Shown here piece by piece: positions 45,412 through 55,609 of a DNA stretch of 64,000 nucleotides. Source of the DNA: Corynebacterium gottingense. GTDB lineage: Bacteria > Actinomycetota > Actinomycetes > Mycobacteriales > Mycobacteriaceae. How positions within the stretch are numbered: position 1 is the stretch's first letter; the number at the start of each line of letters is the position of its first letter. The notes under the pieces are model-generated. The model was not told the DNA's origin. It made no database searches and was given only the letters and a program-made list of their open reading frames with translations. A program made the translations under genes and the position numbers. The stretch is taken from contig NZ_RDRE01000003.1 of assembly GCF_003693265.1 (NCBI RefSeq), positions 62,001-126,000 on the forward strand, read 5' to 3'.

Positions 45412-46155
45412 ATGACTGATTCAGCGAACACCCCCAATGCTTCTGCACCCCAACCTTTTGCCACCACGGCGTCGGAAACGCCTGAGCGCACCGCGCGTGT
45501 GCTCGTCATCGGCGCGGGCGGTCACGTGAGCCGCCACTCGGTGCCGCTGCTGGTCCAGCAGGGCCACGAGGTCACCGGCCTTGTGCGCAACCCCGATCAC
45601 GTCGCCCGCATCGAGCAGGCGGGAGCGCAGGCAACGGTGCGCGACATCACGGAGCTCACCGTAGAGCAGTGGGCGGCGCTGCTGTCCAAGTTCGATGTGG
45701 TGGTGTGGTCCGCGGGAGCGGGCGGAAGCTCCGCCGAGGCGACCTACGCTGTGGACCGAGACGCGGCGCTGCGCGTCGTGGAAGCGCTTGAGCAGCTCAC
45801 CGAGCACACCCCCCGACTTCTCATGGTGTCCTACGCGGGCGCGCGCTTCGCCACCACGGATGATGACGGCGCGTGGTACGCCTACGTCGAGTCCAAAAAG
45901 ACGGTCGATGTGCGCATCATGGACAGCGACCTCGAGCAGGTCATTCTTGGCCCGGGCATGCTTGTCGACGGCCCCGTGCCCGGCTACGCCACCATCGATC
46001 TCGAGGGGGACGACGGCCAGGGCCACCCGCAGACCTCGCGCGAGCTCGTCGCTGAGGTGATCGCCGAGCTGGCTGGTCGCGACAGCGTCGCGGGGATTGC
46101 GAACCCATTTGAGTTCCAGAACGGGCAGACCCCGGTGCGCGAGATCGGGCGCTAA
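45412..46155 (+). CDS. NAD(P)-binding oxidoreductase, SDR-like
   Basis: 247 aa from ATG at 45412. An N-terminus of about 28 residues rich in Ser/Thr/Ala precedes a Rossmann fold (VLVIGAGGHVSRHSVPLLVQQGHEVTGLVR) of the atypical NAD(P)H-binding (NmrA/SDR_a5-like) kind. The Tyr and Lys around YAYVESKKTVD could be the active pair. Substrate unknown. Divergent from the ACT gene with an 84-base shared promoter region. Confidence 0.82.
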   Translation: MTDSANTPNASAPQPFATTASETPERTARVLVIGAGGHVSRHSVPLLVQQGHEVTGLVRNPDHVARIEQAGAQATVRDITELTVEQWAALLSKFDVVVWSAGAGGSSAEATYAVDRDAALRVVEALEQLTEHTPRLLMVSYAGARFATTDDDGAWYAYVESKKTVDVRIMDSDLEQVILGPGMLVDGPVPGYATIDLEGDDGQGHPQTSRELVAEVIAELAGRDSVAGIANPFEFQNGQTPVREIGR

Positions 46156-46185
46156 TCCGCCGCGGGACTCCCTCCAGGGCTCCTG

Positions 46186-46941
46186 CTACACCTTCGGCGC
46201 GTGGGCCGGGCTGCGGTCGAAGCAGTATTGCGCGAAGTTCCGCAGGATCGCGTTGGCCCAGGCAACGTCGTGGTTGGGCAAATCGGCGACGATCCGGGCG
46301 TAGTCCTCGGCGGGGAAGTACCCGTAGTTGTAGAAGAAGTCCATCCGGGTGTGCATCGCGGCGGCGTCCATTTCAGCGTGGAACTGGGTGGCCCACACGT
46401 GGTCGCCGTAGCGGACCATCTGAACGGGGCAAGTAGGTCCGGTGGCGAGGACGGTAAGCGCCTCCGGGAGGCTGTCTACGTCCGGGTTCTCGGTGTGCCC
46501 GGTGAGTGCTGTGAACCGCTCCGTGGCGCCGCGCAGCAGCCTGTCGTGGCGGCCGGCAGCCGTCAGCGCAACGCTCGTCGGGCCTGAGTTCTCCGGATGC
46601 GTGTGGCCGACGGTGCCACCGAGGTGATCAACCAGCCACGAGATGCCAAAGCAGACGAAAAATACTGGCAGGCCCGATTCGACGACGCCCGCGAGCACCT
46701 CGCTAATGTGGCGCTGCCACGGTGAGTACTCGGCGTTGCTGACGTTGAGCGAGCTGCCGCCGATGATGATCCCGCTAATGGCCTCCAGCGAGCCAACTTC
46801 CTCGTCGACCCGGTCCAGGATCTTGAGCTCGACGTCAACCTCGCTCAGGCCGGCGGCGTTGAGGACGTCGTGGTATTCGGCGCGCGCGATCTCGGGTGCG
46901 AGCTCGCCTTGTCGCAGGGAGAGGAAAAGCAGCTTGGACAT
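46186..46941 (-). CDS. Class I glutamine amidotransferase-like protein
   Basis: 251 aa. Catalytic triad of class I GATases is present: nucleophile Cys in FFVCFGISWLVDH, and His-x-Glu in TQFHAEMD. The oxyanion part IIGGSSLNVSN is also seen. It resembles GMP-synthase-like stand-alone amidotransferases (as near acnR in C. glutamicum); the acceptor substrate is unknown. A TATAC-N6-GTCTA element 12 bases upstream fits McbR control, suggesting a sulfur-metabolism link. Confidence 0.85.
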   Translation of the reverse strand: MSKLLFLSLRQGELAPEIARAEYHDVLNAAGLSEVDVELKILDRVDEEVGSLEAISGIIIGGSSLNVSNAEYSPWQRHISEVLAGVVESGLPVFFVCFGISWLVDHLGGTVGHTHPENSGPTSVALTAAGRHDRLLRGATERFTALTGHTENPDVDSLPEALTVLATGPTCPVQMVRYGDHVWATQFHAEMDAAAMHTRMDFFYNYGYFPAEDYARIVADLPNHDVAWANAILRNFAQYCFDRSPAHAPKV

Positions 46942-46952
46942 AGCGGTAATTC

Positions 46953-46968
46953 TATACCGCTTGGTCTA
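46953..46968 (-). promoter_or_regulatory. McbR-type operator upstream of the glutamine amidotransferase gene
   Basis: Read on the minus strand: TAGAC, six bases (CAAGCG), GTATA, one mismatch from TAGAC-N6-GTCTA. It overlaps the acnR stop codon and is centred about 20 bases before the GATase start. I recall the orthologous gene next to acnR being in the C. glutamicum McbR regulon; that memory should be checked. Confidence 0.6.
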
Positions 46969-47532
46969 TTTTTCACTAACCGGCTTACGGACCGACTGCT
47001 CGACGAGCGAGAGCATGGCCTCTAGGCGCTCGACGGGCTCGCCCGCAGCGAGCTTGACCACGAATCCTTCGAACACCGTCTCCAGGTAAGTCTGGACAAC
47101 GTCGATGGCGACGTCCTCGCGCATGGCTCGGTTGGACACGATGCGATCATGGACAGCTTGGTCCAGAACCTCTTGGTGAGCGCGCCACCGTTGCTCAAAC
47201 TCCGGGTCGGTGCGGAGCTTGCGGACGATCTCCGCGCGGGTGACAAACCAGTCGTTCTTTTCGCGGTGGTGGAGCATGTCGCGCATCACCTCGACCAGGC
47301 CCTGGTTGCTCACCACCGCCGCCTGCCGCTCTGCGTCCTCGCTCGCGATGGCGAGAAACAGCGCTTCCTTATCCGCAAAGTGGTGGAAGATTGCCCCGCG
47401 CGTCTTGCCCGTAGCCTGTTCGAGCTTGGCCACGGTAGCGCCTTCGAAGCCGTAGTGGGCGAAGCAGAGCCGAGCGGCATCAATGATTTCTTGGCGCCGA
47501 CGTGCGAGTTCGCCTTCGCTGACGATGGGCAT
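46966..47532 (-). CDS. acnR: TetR-family repressor AcnR
   Basis: 188 aa. N-terminal TetR helix-turn-helix: IIDAARLCFAHYGFEGATVAKLEQATGKTRGAIFHHFADK (about 15-54 in family numbering). In C. glutamicum AcnR binds the acn promoter and, with citrate-Mg as ligand, represses aconitase. Same place and orientation just downstream of acn here, which makes the assignment firm. A hairpin in the acn-acnR gap may reduce read-through. Confidence 0.92.
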   Translation of the reverse strand: MPIVSEGELARRRQEIIDAARLCFAHYGFEGATVAKLEQATGKTRGAIFHHFADKEALFLAIASEDAERQAAVVSNQGLVEVMRDMLHHREKNDWFVTRAEIVRKLRTDPEFEQRWRAHQEVLDQAVHDRIVSNRAMREDVAIDVVQTYLETVFEGFVVKLAAGEPVERLEAMLSLVEQSVRKPVSEK

Positions 47533-47595
47533 GCGCGGTGCAATCCTTCCTGTAATAGGGGGTGTGTATTGAATAATTCGGTGGTGAGAAAGCGA

Positions 47596-47633
47596 AGAGG
47601 GGCACCCGGGCGGGAAGCCCGGGTTACCCCTCT
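47596..47633 (-). terminator. Hairpin between acn and acnR
   Basis: AGAGGGG-C-ACCCGGGC (47596-47611) pairs with GCCCGGGT-T-ACCCCTCT (47617-47633), with one mismatch and a 5-base loop. On the acn transcript it is followed by a T-rich TTCGCTTTCTC. Probably an intrinsic terminator or attenuator letting partial read-through into acnR. Confidence 0.7.
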
Positions 47634-47647
47634 ACAGGGTCAAGGAG

Positions 47648-50440
<2,793 letters not shown>

Positions 50441-50803
50441 TTCTCGTCGTAATGCAAATCTGGGAACTATGACACGTGATGGTCAACCAATAATGATATG
50501 CGACCTCTCACGGTTCCGTCGCCATAATAACAGTACGGTCGTTATGTTTTGCGCTAGGGCGCACTTATCGACGCCCCCGAGTACCCAAATCCCCTCATCC
50601 GCGGGGGCAAACACGCCCGGATAACCACAGCACCTGGGCAAACGCAGCGACGGCGAGGGCGGAGCGCGCTCACTCTGGCCACACTGCCTACCCCCAAACG
50701 CGTGGTAGGTCTCCGGTCGCGTATTGGAAGACCGGAGCGCCAAGCGCGACGGCGAGCCGATTACACTTCGAAACGACGGCGAATGAGAGCGGAAAGGGAC
50801 GAC
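50441..50803. promoter_or_regulatory. Divergent acn / DUF6676 promoter region
   Basis: 363 bases without a supported gene. An inverted repeat ATAAC-N9-GTTAT lies at 50527-50545 about 90 bases before the acn start and is a candidate AcnR operator, by position and dyad symmetry rather than a sequence match. A copy of the dispersed motif (ACTTATCGACGCCC, 50563-50576) lies just beyond it. GGAAAGGGA at 50790-50798 serves the downstream plus-strand gene. Confidence 0.45.
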
Positions 50804-51277
50804 GTGATTCCAGTAGACGTTGACATGGCGAGTCTGGAAGCCCAGCTCCAGGAGGATGGGATCGCCTTTGGGACGGAAAACCCCGTCAACGTACCGCTCG
50901 AAGCCGCAATACGCGACGCGCTGACGCAAGCACCGTCCGACGACATGGGGGCGGCCGGGCTCGTTGTGCTTGAGCAGACCCCACCGCAGATTGCAGACCT
51001 TCGCGACGTCGCACAGGACCTCCTCAATGGCACCGGTTACGACACGGTCGTGGTCCGGACGCCGAACGCCGCTATCGCGGTGAGCGATTCGCTCAGCCGG
51101 GCGGCGATCGAGCGCGGGCAAACCGCAATGGTGGCCCAGCCTGACTACCCGCAAGGGGTCGTCGCGTTCGCGGAGGCGGCGCAGGGACACTCCGTGGCGT
51201 GGGGGATTGCCGTTGGATCGGTGGTGCTCGCGCTTGCGTGCATCGCGGCGTTGTCCGCCTGGCACGCACGCCGTTAG
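50804..51277 (+). CDS. DUF6676-like membrane protein (Rv1476 neighbourhood)
   Basis: 157 aa from GTG at 50804 with GGAAAGGGA upstream; ATG at 50783 is a weaker option. Mostly soluble, with a TPM-like/DUF6676 region, then one C-terminal transmembrane helix (AWGIAVGSVVLALACIAAL) and a short basic tail, so it is anchored with its bulk on one side of the membrane. It occupies the position of mycobacterial Rv1476, between acn and the NlpC/P60 genes. Function unknown. Confidence 0.75.
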   Translation: MIPVDVDMASLEAQLQEDGIAFGTENPVNVPLEAAIRDALTQAPSDDMGAAGLVVLEQTPPQIADLRDVAQDLLNGTGYDTVVVRTPNAAIAVSDSLSRAAIERGQTAMVAQPDYPQGVVAFAEAAQGHSVAWGIAVGSVVLALACIAALSAWHARR

Positions 51278-51396
51278 CCACCCCCTCAATAAGTCAAGTC
51301 GTTCGCCTTGACGGTTTTGTCTTGCATCAAGGGATACGCAGCCACATCGCGATCCCAGCGCAACGGCCATGGCGACTTGTTCCCCCTGCCGGGAAA

Positions 51397-51412
51397 TGTG
51401 TCGAACTTCACA
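51397..51412 (+). promoter_or_regulatory. GlxR/CRP-type operator
   Basis: TGTGT-CGAACT-TCACA: one mismatch from the TGTGA-N6-TCACA consensus of GlxR, the corynebacterial cAMP-binding CRP-family regulator. Located about 410 bases before the NlpC/P60 start, plausibly near its promoter. Confidence 0.6.
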
Positions 51413-51539
51413 CTACTTGTTCGTATCGGCTATATCTGCTGTACCTGGCGCTATCAGGTCATGTGAAAAGCCTTGACTGTTGTGGTTTTTGGTAAAGATT
51501 GTGCAACAAGTTGATTACGTGTCGTATGGTCTTGCTGTC

Positions 51540-51762
51540 GGCTCGTGAGCTGAATGCAACACCAATCGTTTCAGGCCTTACTCCTTGACTGAACTCGTCA
51601 TTCGGTCAAGGCCCCGGTTCGGGCATGTGGGGAAGCACGCCAAGAACCAGGCCAGTAACGAAGGTGGGGCTGAAGGCTCGCGTGCCTGCATCAGTAGTCA
51701 ACCCATTAGGGCTGCGCGTCAAGGCTGCAGGCTAGTCACCTGTGGCGGTGAATCGTCGAGAA
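51540..51762 (+). ncRNA. Candidate ydaO-type (c-di-AMP) riboswitch leader
   Basis: Elements resembling the ydaO consensus occur in the right order: GAGCTGAATGC, AAGAACCAGG, GGTGGGGCTGAAGGC, TTAGGGC, then GCAGGCTAGTCACCTGTGGCGG-like sequence near 51727-51748. ydaO riboswitches precede cell-wall hydrolase genes of this type in Actinobacteria. The match is degenerate and a clean closing helix was not found by eye, so this is a hypothesis, not an identification. Confidence 0.35.
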
Positions 51763-51822
51763 GCACTTTGCTCCTCGCTTGATTTGTCATGCCTGGGCGC
51801 GCGGCGTGAGGAGCCCCATTCC

Positions 51823-53670
51823 GTGGTAGAACCATCGAGGTTCACCCGGTCGGGTCGCGCGCGCATTGCGCTCGGCACGATCGCGTGTTCCACAACTCTG
51901 TCTCTCGCGGCGACGCTGGTCACCCCAGTGGCAACCGCGCAACCTGCGTCCATGACGGAGCTGGTCACCAGCATTTCGCAGGCGCAGTCCAACATCGATG
52001 ACCTGAACTTGAACATCGGCGACCTGCAGGAAAAGGTCAATCAGGCGCTCGTGGACCTCAAGGATGCCCAAGGCCGCGCCGAGCAGGCTCGCCAGGGTGC
52101 AGAGGAAGCGAAGAAGCGCCTGGAAGCCTCGGAACACGCCGTCGAGGAGGCGCGAGCAGCGCTCGACGAGGTCACGCGGTCGCAGTACCGCGGCGCCGGC
52201 CAGAGCGGCGGGCTCGACATGGCCACCAGCGGTGACGCCCAGAAGGACGTGCTCGACCGTTCGCTGTACCTGCGTCAGCGCAGCGACGAACGCCGGGCGA
52301 AGCTCGACGAGGTCGAGCGCGCACGCACCGAGGCAGCCAACGAGGCGTCGATCCAGCGCAAAGCGAGCCAGCTCGCCGAGTCGACCGCTAGCGAAGCGGA
52401 GGCCGCGGAGGCCGAGGCCCGCGAGCTGCTCGACTCCACCAGCGAGGCCCTGGCCGAGCAGCGTCGGGAGCGTGATCGGGCGCAGTCCGAGTTGGACAGC
52501 GCTCAGGCGTCGTTAGCCGAGCAGCGCCAGGCGTCGGGATCGGCCCCCCAGACCGATGCGAGCGGGTCCTCCGGCGTGACTGAGGCGGCGGAGTCAGGCG
52601 AGACGGCGGCACCTGCTGCGACCTCCCAGACGGCCGAGTCGGAGGGGGCGCAGCAGCAGTCCGCGCAGAGCCAAGCTGCGCAACCGAGCATCGAGGCGTC
52701 CGCTGCCGCCCCCGAGCAGCAGGTCACTGCTGATGAGGTCCCCGAGGACGTGGTGCTTCGCGTCGAGCAGCACGCGGCGAACATCGATCCCTCGGTCGCA
52801 CAGCTCAGCTCGGAGACGGTCGCGCAAGCCCTCACCAACGCCGCCGCAGCGAACGGGGAGAGCCTGCAATCCGAGCCGGAGGCAGGCGCAGTCGGCGCAC
52901 CCGACGCGGCAGCGCCGTCCTTCAGCGGCATGTCCAGTGACCTGAACATCTCCGAAGACACCATCGCCGCGGCGGCAGGCATCATCGCCGCCGCCGCGAT
53001 GGTTGGCGCGACCCAAGCCAACCACACAAGCCTGGAAAGCCCGTACGGCTCCTCGAGCGACAGCGAGGTCATCGCGGCGTTCGCCGGCGGGCTGAGCGAC
53101 GCGCTCGGTGCCGGTGGGGCCGCGCAGGTGAACCAGACCTCGGACGAAGAATCCGCATCCACTGGCACCACTGAGGATCTCAACTCCGTGCTCCCGGAGG
53201 TCGACTCCGCAGCAACGGTCTCGGACACGATTCAGAGCGCCGTGAGCAAGGCCAGCGGCTCGCAGAGCGCCTCTAGCTCCGGCTCCATCGAGACCGTGAT
53301 CGCCCGCGCCCAATCCGCCATCGGCACCCCGTACGTGTGGGGCGGCGGTGACGCCAACGGTCCGACCACGGGCGTGGACGGCGGCAGCCAGGCGGGCTTC
53401 GATTGCTCGGGCCTCGTGCTCTACGCCTTCGCTGCGGTGGGCATTTCGCTGCCCCACTACACCGGGTACCAGTACCAGCGCGGCACCCAGGTGCCGGCGA
53501 GCGAGGCGCAGCGCGGCGACCTCCTGTTCTGGGGTCCGGGCGGCAACCAGCACGTGGCCATCTATCTTGGCGACGGCACCATGATCGAGGCCCCGCAGGC
53601 CGGGCAGAACGTGCAGATTTCCCCGGTGCGCTACTCCGGAATGGCCCCGAACGCGGTGCGTTTGCTCTAG
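51823..53670 (+). CDS. Secreted NlpC/P60 peptidoglycan hydrolase (RipA-like)
   Basis: 615 aa from GTG at 51823. Signal peptide: basic start, then ALGTIACSTTLSLAATLVTPV and cleavage near ATAQ. A coiled-coil region (about 45-225) with heptad-like Gln/Glu/Ala follows. A long low-complexity Ala/Ser/Glu/Gln linker runs to about residue 490. The C-terminal ~120 residues are the NlpC/P60 endopeptidase with GTPYVWGGG, catalytic Cys in FDCSGLVLYAF, His in NQHVAIYLG, and ETMIEAP-like MIEAPQ. Cuts peptide stems for daughter-cell separation; the coiled coil is a likely autoinhibitory or FtsEX-type docking part. Position equals mycobacterial ripA. Confidence 0.9.
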   Translation: MVEPSRFTRSGRARIALGTIACSTTLSLAATLVTPVATAQPASMTELVTSISQAQSNIDDLNLNIGDLQEKVNQALVDLKDAQGRAEQARQGAEEAKKRLEASEHAVEEARAALDEVTRSQYRGAGQSGGLDMATSGDAQKDVLDRSLYLRQRSDERRAKLDEVERARTEAANEASIQRKASQLAESTASEAEAAEAEARELLDSTSEALAEQRRERDRAQSELDSAQASLAEQRQASGSAPQTDASGSSGVTEAAESGETAAPAATSQTAESEGAQQQSAQSQAAQPSIEASAAAPEQQVTADEVPEDVVLRVEQHAANIDPSVAQLSSETVAQALTNAAAANGESLQSEPEAGAVGAPDAAAPSFSGMSSDLNISEDTIAAAAGIIAAAAMVGATQANHTSLESPYGSSSDSEVIAAFAGGLSDALGAGGAAQVNQTSDEESASTGTTEDLNSVLPEVDSAATVSDTIQSAVSKASGSQSASSSGSIETVIARAQSAIGTPYVWGGGDANGPTTGVDGGSQAGFDCSGLVLYAFAAVGISLPHYTGYQYQRGTQVPASEAQRGDLLFWGPGGNQHVAIYLGDGTMIEAPQAGQNVQISPVRYSGMAPNAVRLL

Positions 53671-53721
53671 GCGGCGAAGCGGTGTGACGCCGCGGATCGC
53701 CACCGCACTACCATCAGTGGC

Positions 53722-54768
53722 ATGAAGCTATCTGACTACGATGCACTCCTCGTCCTTTCCTTCGGCGGCCCCGAAGGAAAGGACGAGGTTATTCCGTTTT
53801 TGGAGAACGTCACGCGCGGCCGGGGCATTCCCAAGGAACGGCTGGCTACCGTCGGCGAGCACTACTTCCACTTTGGCGGTGTGAGCCCCATTAACCAGCA
53901 GAACCGCACGCTGATCACCAACATCAACGCCGAGCTGGAGCGCCGCGGGATCAAGTTGCCCGTCTATTTTGGCAACCGCAATTGGCACCCGTTTGCCGAG
54001 GACACCGCGAAGCAGCTCGCCGCAGACGGCGCGCGCCGCGTCCTCGTCTTCGCCACGAGCGCGTGGGGCGGCTATTCCGCCTGCAGGCAGTACGACGAGG
54101 ACATACAGCGCATGCGCGAGGTGGCACCCGAGGTCGAGTTCACCAAGCTGTGGCAGTTTTACGGCAACGAGGCGTTCATCGACCAGGTGGCGGCAGGCCT
54201 CAAGGAGGCGCTCGCGCAGGCGCAGGGGAAGGACTACCGGGTGCTGTTTACCGCCCACAGCGTGCCCACGGCGGCCGATGTTGCCTCGGGTGGCCCCGTT
54301 AACGCCAACCTCTACTCCCGGCAGGTTGCGGAGGCCGCGCGGCTCGTCGCGGAGCGCGCTGGCGCGCCCGACTACGAGGTGGTCTGGCAATCCAGGTCGG
54401 GGAACCCGGCCACGCCGTGGCTCGAGCCGGATGTGGTGGACCGGGCGGAGGCGCTTGCCGACGCCAACGTGCAGCACCTCATCTGCGTCCCCATCGGGTT
54501 TATTACGGACCACATGGAGGTTGTGTGGGACTTAGACACCGAGCTCCGGCAGGCCTGCGAGGAGCACGGGGTCACGATGGACCGCGTCGCGACCGTGGGG
54601 CTGACCCAGGAGTTTGCGTCCATGGTCGTCGACATCGCGGAGGCGGTCGCCCGGGGCGAGCAGCCAGCGAGCCTGTCGACGCTCACCGTCCAGGGTTGCA
54701 CCCGCAACGGCGCCCCGTGCTGCGAAGGGTGCTGCGAGCCGCGGAAGCGGCCCGCCCGCGCGCACTAG
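53722..54768 (+). CDS. hemH: Ferrochelatase (coproporphyrin-type, probably [2Fe-2S])
   Basis: 348 aa. Inserts iron in the last steps of heme synthesis; Gram-positive and actinobacterial forms use coproporphyrin III (also named cpfC). Catalytic His is in LFTAHSVPT; VYFGNRNWHPF and SAWGGYSACRQYDEDI are conserved. Cysteines in SACRQ and the tail CTRNGAPCCEGCC fit the Cys ligand set of actinobacterial [2Fe-2S] ferrochelatases. Codons 10-22 form a perfect 18-bp hairpin. Shine-Dalgarno is weak. Fits with ctaA/ctaB and SUF genes in this window. Confidence 0.96.
   Translation: MKLSDYDALLVLSFGGPEGKDEVIPFLENVTRGRGIPKERLATVGEHYFHFGGVSPINQQNRTLITNINAELERRGIKLPVYFGNRNWHPFAEDTAKQLAADGARRVLVFATSAWGGYSACRQYDEDIQRMREVAPEVEFTKLWQFYGNEAFIDQVAAGLKEALAQAQGKDYRVLFTAHSVPTAADVASGGPVNANLYSRQVAEAARLVAERAGAPDYEVVWQSRSGNPATPWLEPDVVDRAEALADANVQHLICVPIGFITDHMEVVWDLDTELRQACEEHGVTMDRVATVGLTQEFASMVVDIAEAVARGEQPASLSTLTVQGCTRNGAPCCEGCCEPRKRPARAH
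53748..53788 (+). repeat. Perfect 18-bp inverted repeat inside hemH
   Basis: Left arm CCTCGTCCTTTCCTTCGG (53748-53765), loop CGGCC, right arm CCGAAGGAAAGGACGAGG (53771-53788), no mismatch. It begins 26 bases after the hemH start and is followed by TTATTCCGTTTTT. Forms a very stable RNA hairpin or DNA cruciform. Confidence 0.95.
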
Positions 54769-54771
54769 CAA

Positions 54772-55557
54772 CTAAGCGCCGCCGGTGGACGCCGCGTACT
54801 CGCGCTGGTAATCCACCACCGCGTCGGCGACGCCTGCCATGCGGGCGGTGCGGATATGGCGCCACAGCGCGAAGAGCTGGGGGTCGAAGGAGTGATCGTC
54901 TAACCGGTCGGTCACCGTCTCAATGATCGCCGCCACCCGGTCAGCGCGGGCGAACAGCTTCGCCGCGCGCGGCGTGACGCCCGCAGGCAAGCCGGGTGTG
55001 TCGTAGAAGTCCGCGAGCGTCCCCACAGTCAGGCGCGGGTGGGGGAGTTCGCGAAGTACTTGGTTTGCGGGGTTGGCGGAGCGGGTGGCGTCGATAAGCA
55101 CTGCTGCCTCGTTGGTTGCCTGGGACAGGAGCGCATCGGCCTCGCCGGGGCTGAGCCACGCGGGCTCCGGGAGCCGGCGGGACTCCTCGAACCACCGCCA
55201 GTGCACGGACGCGCCCGTGTAGTCGGGGACGAGGATGTGCGATTGGTCCGCGCCACGGACGACGATCGCGCCGGCCGGGGTGAGAGCTTCCATAGCGGGG
55301 CTGCCTGCGATGAGTCCGGCGGCCTGGCCCGGTCCCCAGAGGATGAGGCGGACCGCTGGACCCGGGGTGTCCAGGTCGGCTGCGGCGCGGACGTCGCGAA
55401 GCAGCGGCAACAACGGGCCGCCGAGGTATTCGTGGGTGCCGCCGAGGTCGCGCAAGGCGTCCATGGTTTCGTCGCTGGATTCGACGTTGTACAGCCATGC
55501 GGCGAGCCACACGGCAGTGTTCTGGAGCGGTGAATAAACCTCGGCACGAGTTTGCAT
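54772..55557 (-). CDS. Uncharacterised conserved protein (no family recognised)
   Basis: 261 aa from ATG at 55557 with AGGA nine bases upstream. No signal peptide or membrane helix. Moderately hydrophobic alpha/beta pattern with VRLILWGPGQAAGL, GAIVVRGADQSHILVP and VHWRWFEESRRLP. The residues resemble nothing I can name. It lies between hemH (3-base gap, convergent) and the divergent DUF3097 gene, an arrangement I recall in C. glutamicum, so it is probably a real, conserved gene. Contains a copy of the dispersed motif (55084-55099), coding for Leu-Ile-Asp. Confidence 0.7.
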   Translation of the reverse strand: MQTRAEVYSPLQNTAVWLAAWLYNVESSDETMDALRDLGGTHEYLGGPLLPLLRDVRAAADLDTPGPAVRLILWGPGQAAGLIAGSPAMEALTPAGAIVVRGADQSHILVPDYTGASVHWRWFEESRRLPEPAWLSPGEADALLSQATNEAAVLIDATRSANPANQVLRELPHPRLTVGTLADFYDTPGLPAGVTPRAAKLFARADRVAAIIETVTDRLDDHSFDPQLFALWRHIRTARMAGVADAVVDYQREYAASTGGA

Positions 55558-55609
55558 CCGGGGTATCCTAACAGGAACCGGGGGTTGGGGAAGATACACT
55601 CTGGTCACT

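Larger units (their letters stand above)
51278..51822 (+). promoter_or_regulatory. Long upstream region of the NlpC/P60 gene
   Basis: 545 bases without a supported gene; base composition is more AT-rich up to about 51600. It contains a GlxR-type site (51397-51412), a possible promoter around TTGACT (51474) and AAGATT, and then about 300 bases of potentially structured leader. The ribosome binding site GAGGAG (51808-51813) sits 9 bases before the GTG at 51823. Confidence 0.6.
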
